Source: Mycoplasmatota bacterium
GTDB lineage: Bacteria > Bacillota_I > Bacilli_A > RF39 > UBA660
NCBI GenBank assembly: GCA_012512795.1
Contig: JAAZDL010000184.1
Location: forward strand, 1 to 6,314
DNA length: 6,314 nucleotides
Direction: 5' to 3'
Shown: piece after piece, positions 6,243 through 6,314 of the stretch
Layout of the letters: each line of letters begins with the position of its first letter
How positions within the stretch are numbered: the first letter of the stretch is position 1
Notes under the pieces: generated by a model
Databases searched by the model: none
Seen by the model: the letters and a program-made list of their open reading frames with translations, nothing else
Told to the model about the DNA's origin: nothing
Program-made: the position numbers and the translations under genes

Positions 6243-6314
6243 TAATTTTTTAGACAAACGCTGCATAAATTTTATGTAGAGGAAAGTCCATGCTCACACT
6301 TTTCTGGAATTCAC
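6243..6314 (+). ncRNA. rnpB: RNase P RNA component, type-B-like, 5' part (truncated by window end)
   Basis: The RNA is the catalytic subunit that matures tRNA 5' ends. Visible are CGCTGC at 6259-6264, the P3 hairpin (CTGCATAAA pairing with TTTATGTAG, 6261-6279), and the highly conserved GAGGAAAGTCC (6279-6289) that supplies the 5' strand of P4, followed by CATGCTCACAC. This follows the B. subtilis type B order closely. The exact 5' end is not certain: by alignment it would lie about 20 nt before 6259, at or within a few bases of the gpsB stop. No separate promoter is recognisable in front of it. The 3' strands of P1, P2 and P4 lie beyond the window. Confidence 0.9.

Noticed and set aside
6203..6243. 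Promoter for rnpB inside the end of gpsB (TAGTAT at 6226-6231, TTTAGA at 6215-6220)
   Set aside because: No acceptable -35 sits at the right distance from TAGTAT, and TTTAGA pairs only with a poor -10; not reported as a feature.
1..6314. CRISPR array, tRNA genes, insertion sequence, defence or toxin-antitoxin cassette
   Set aside because: No spaced direct repeats, tRNA cloverleaf, transposase motifs or defence domains were seen on reading the window.

Overview
The window is very AT-rich (roughly a quarter G+C by eye). All genes lie on the + strand, packed with Shine-Dalgarno sites, short gaps and ATGA/TAGTG overlaps. A GpsB homologue directly upstream of a type-B-like RNase P RNA, as in Bacillus subtilis, points to a low-GC Bacillota/Mycoplasmatota relative. 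TGG encodes Trp and no reading frame is interrupted by TGA, which fits the standard bacterial code. The species cannot be named; an uncultured, reduced-genome Bacilli-like gut lineage (RF39/RFN20-like) is a plausible guess.

Layout. Positions 2-223 hold the C-terminal TRAM domain of MiaB (tRNA ms2i6A methylthiotransferase), followed by a small hairpin terminator. A promoter region near 250-287 appears to drive a four-gene operon (299-4102): a membrane-anchored protein of unknown function, a small HAD phosphatase resembling 5'(3')-deoxyribonucleotidases, a compact glyoxalase-II-like metallo-beta-lactamase hydrolase, and the replication-restart helicase PriA, which starts at GTG. A second promoter (TTGTAA-17-TATAAT) in the 51-bp gap drives fmt (methionyl-tRNA formyltransferase) and an overlapping single-pass membrane protein of unknown function. 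A hairpin terminator ends that unit. A third promoter (TTGACA-17-TAAAAT) drives gpsB, a coiled-coil cell-division regulator. The RNase P RNA gene begins almost at the gpsB stop codon and runs off the window.

Functionally this is core housekeeping: tRNA modification, initiator-tRNA formylation, tRNA 5' processing, replication restart and division control, with two unrecognised extracytoplasmic proteins inserted between essential genes. There is no intergenic stretch over 300 bases, and I see no mobile element, CRISPR array or defence cassette. I did not find a convincing undescribed system. The points most worth a second look are the PriA Walker B variant DECQ in place of DEEH, near-absence of tryptophan across about 2,000 residues, the tight gpsB-rnpB junction, and the two unknown membrane-anchored proteins.
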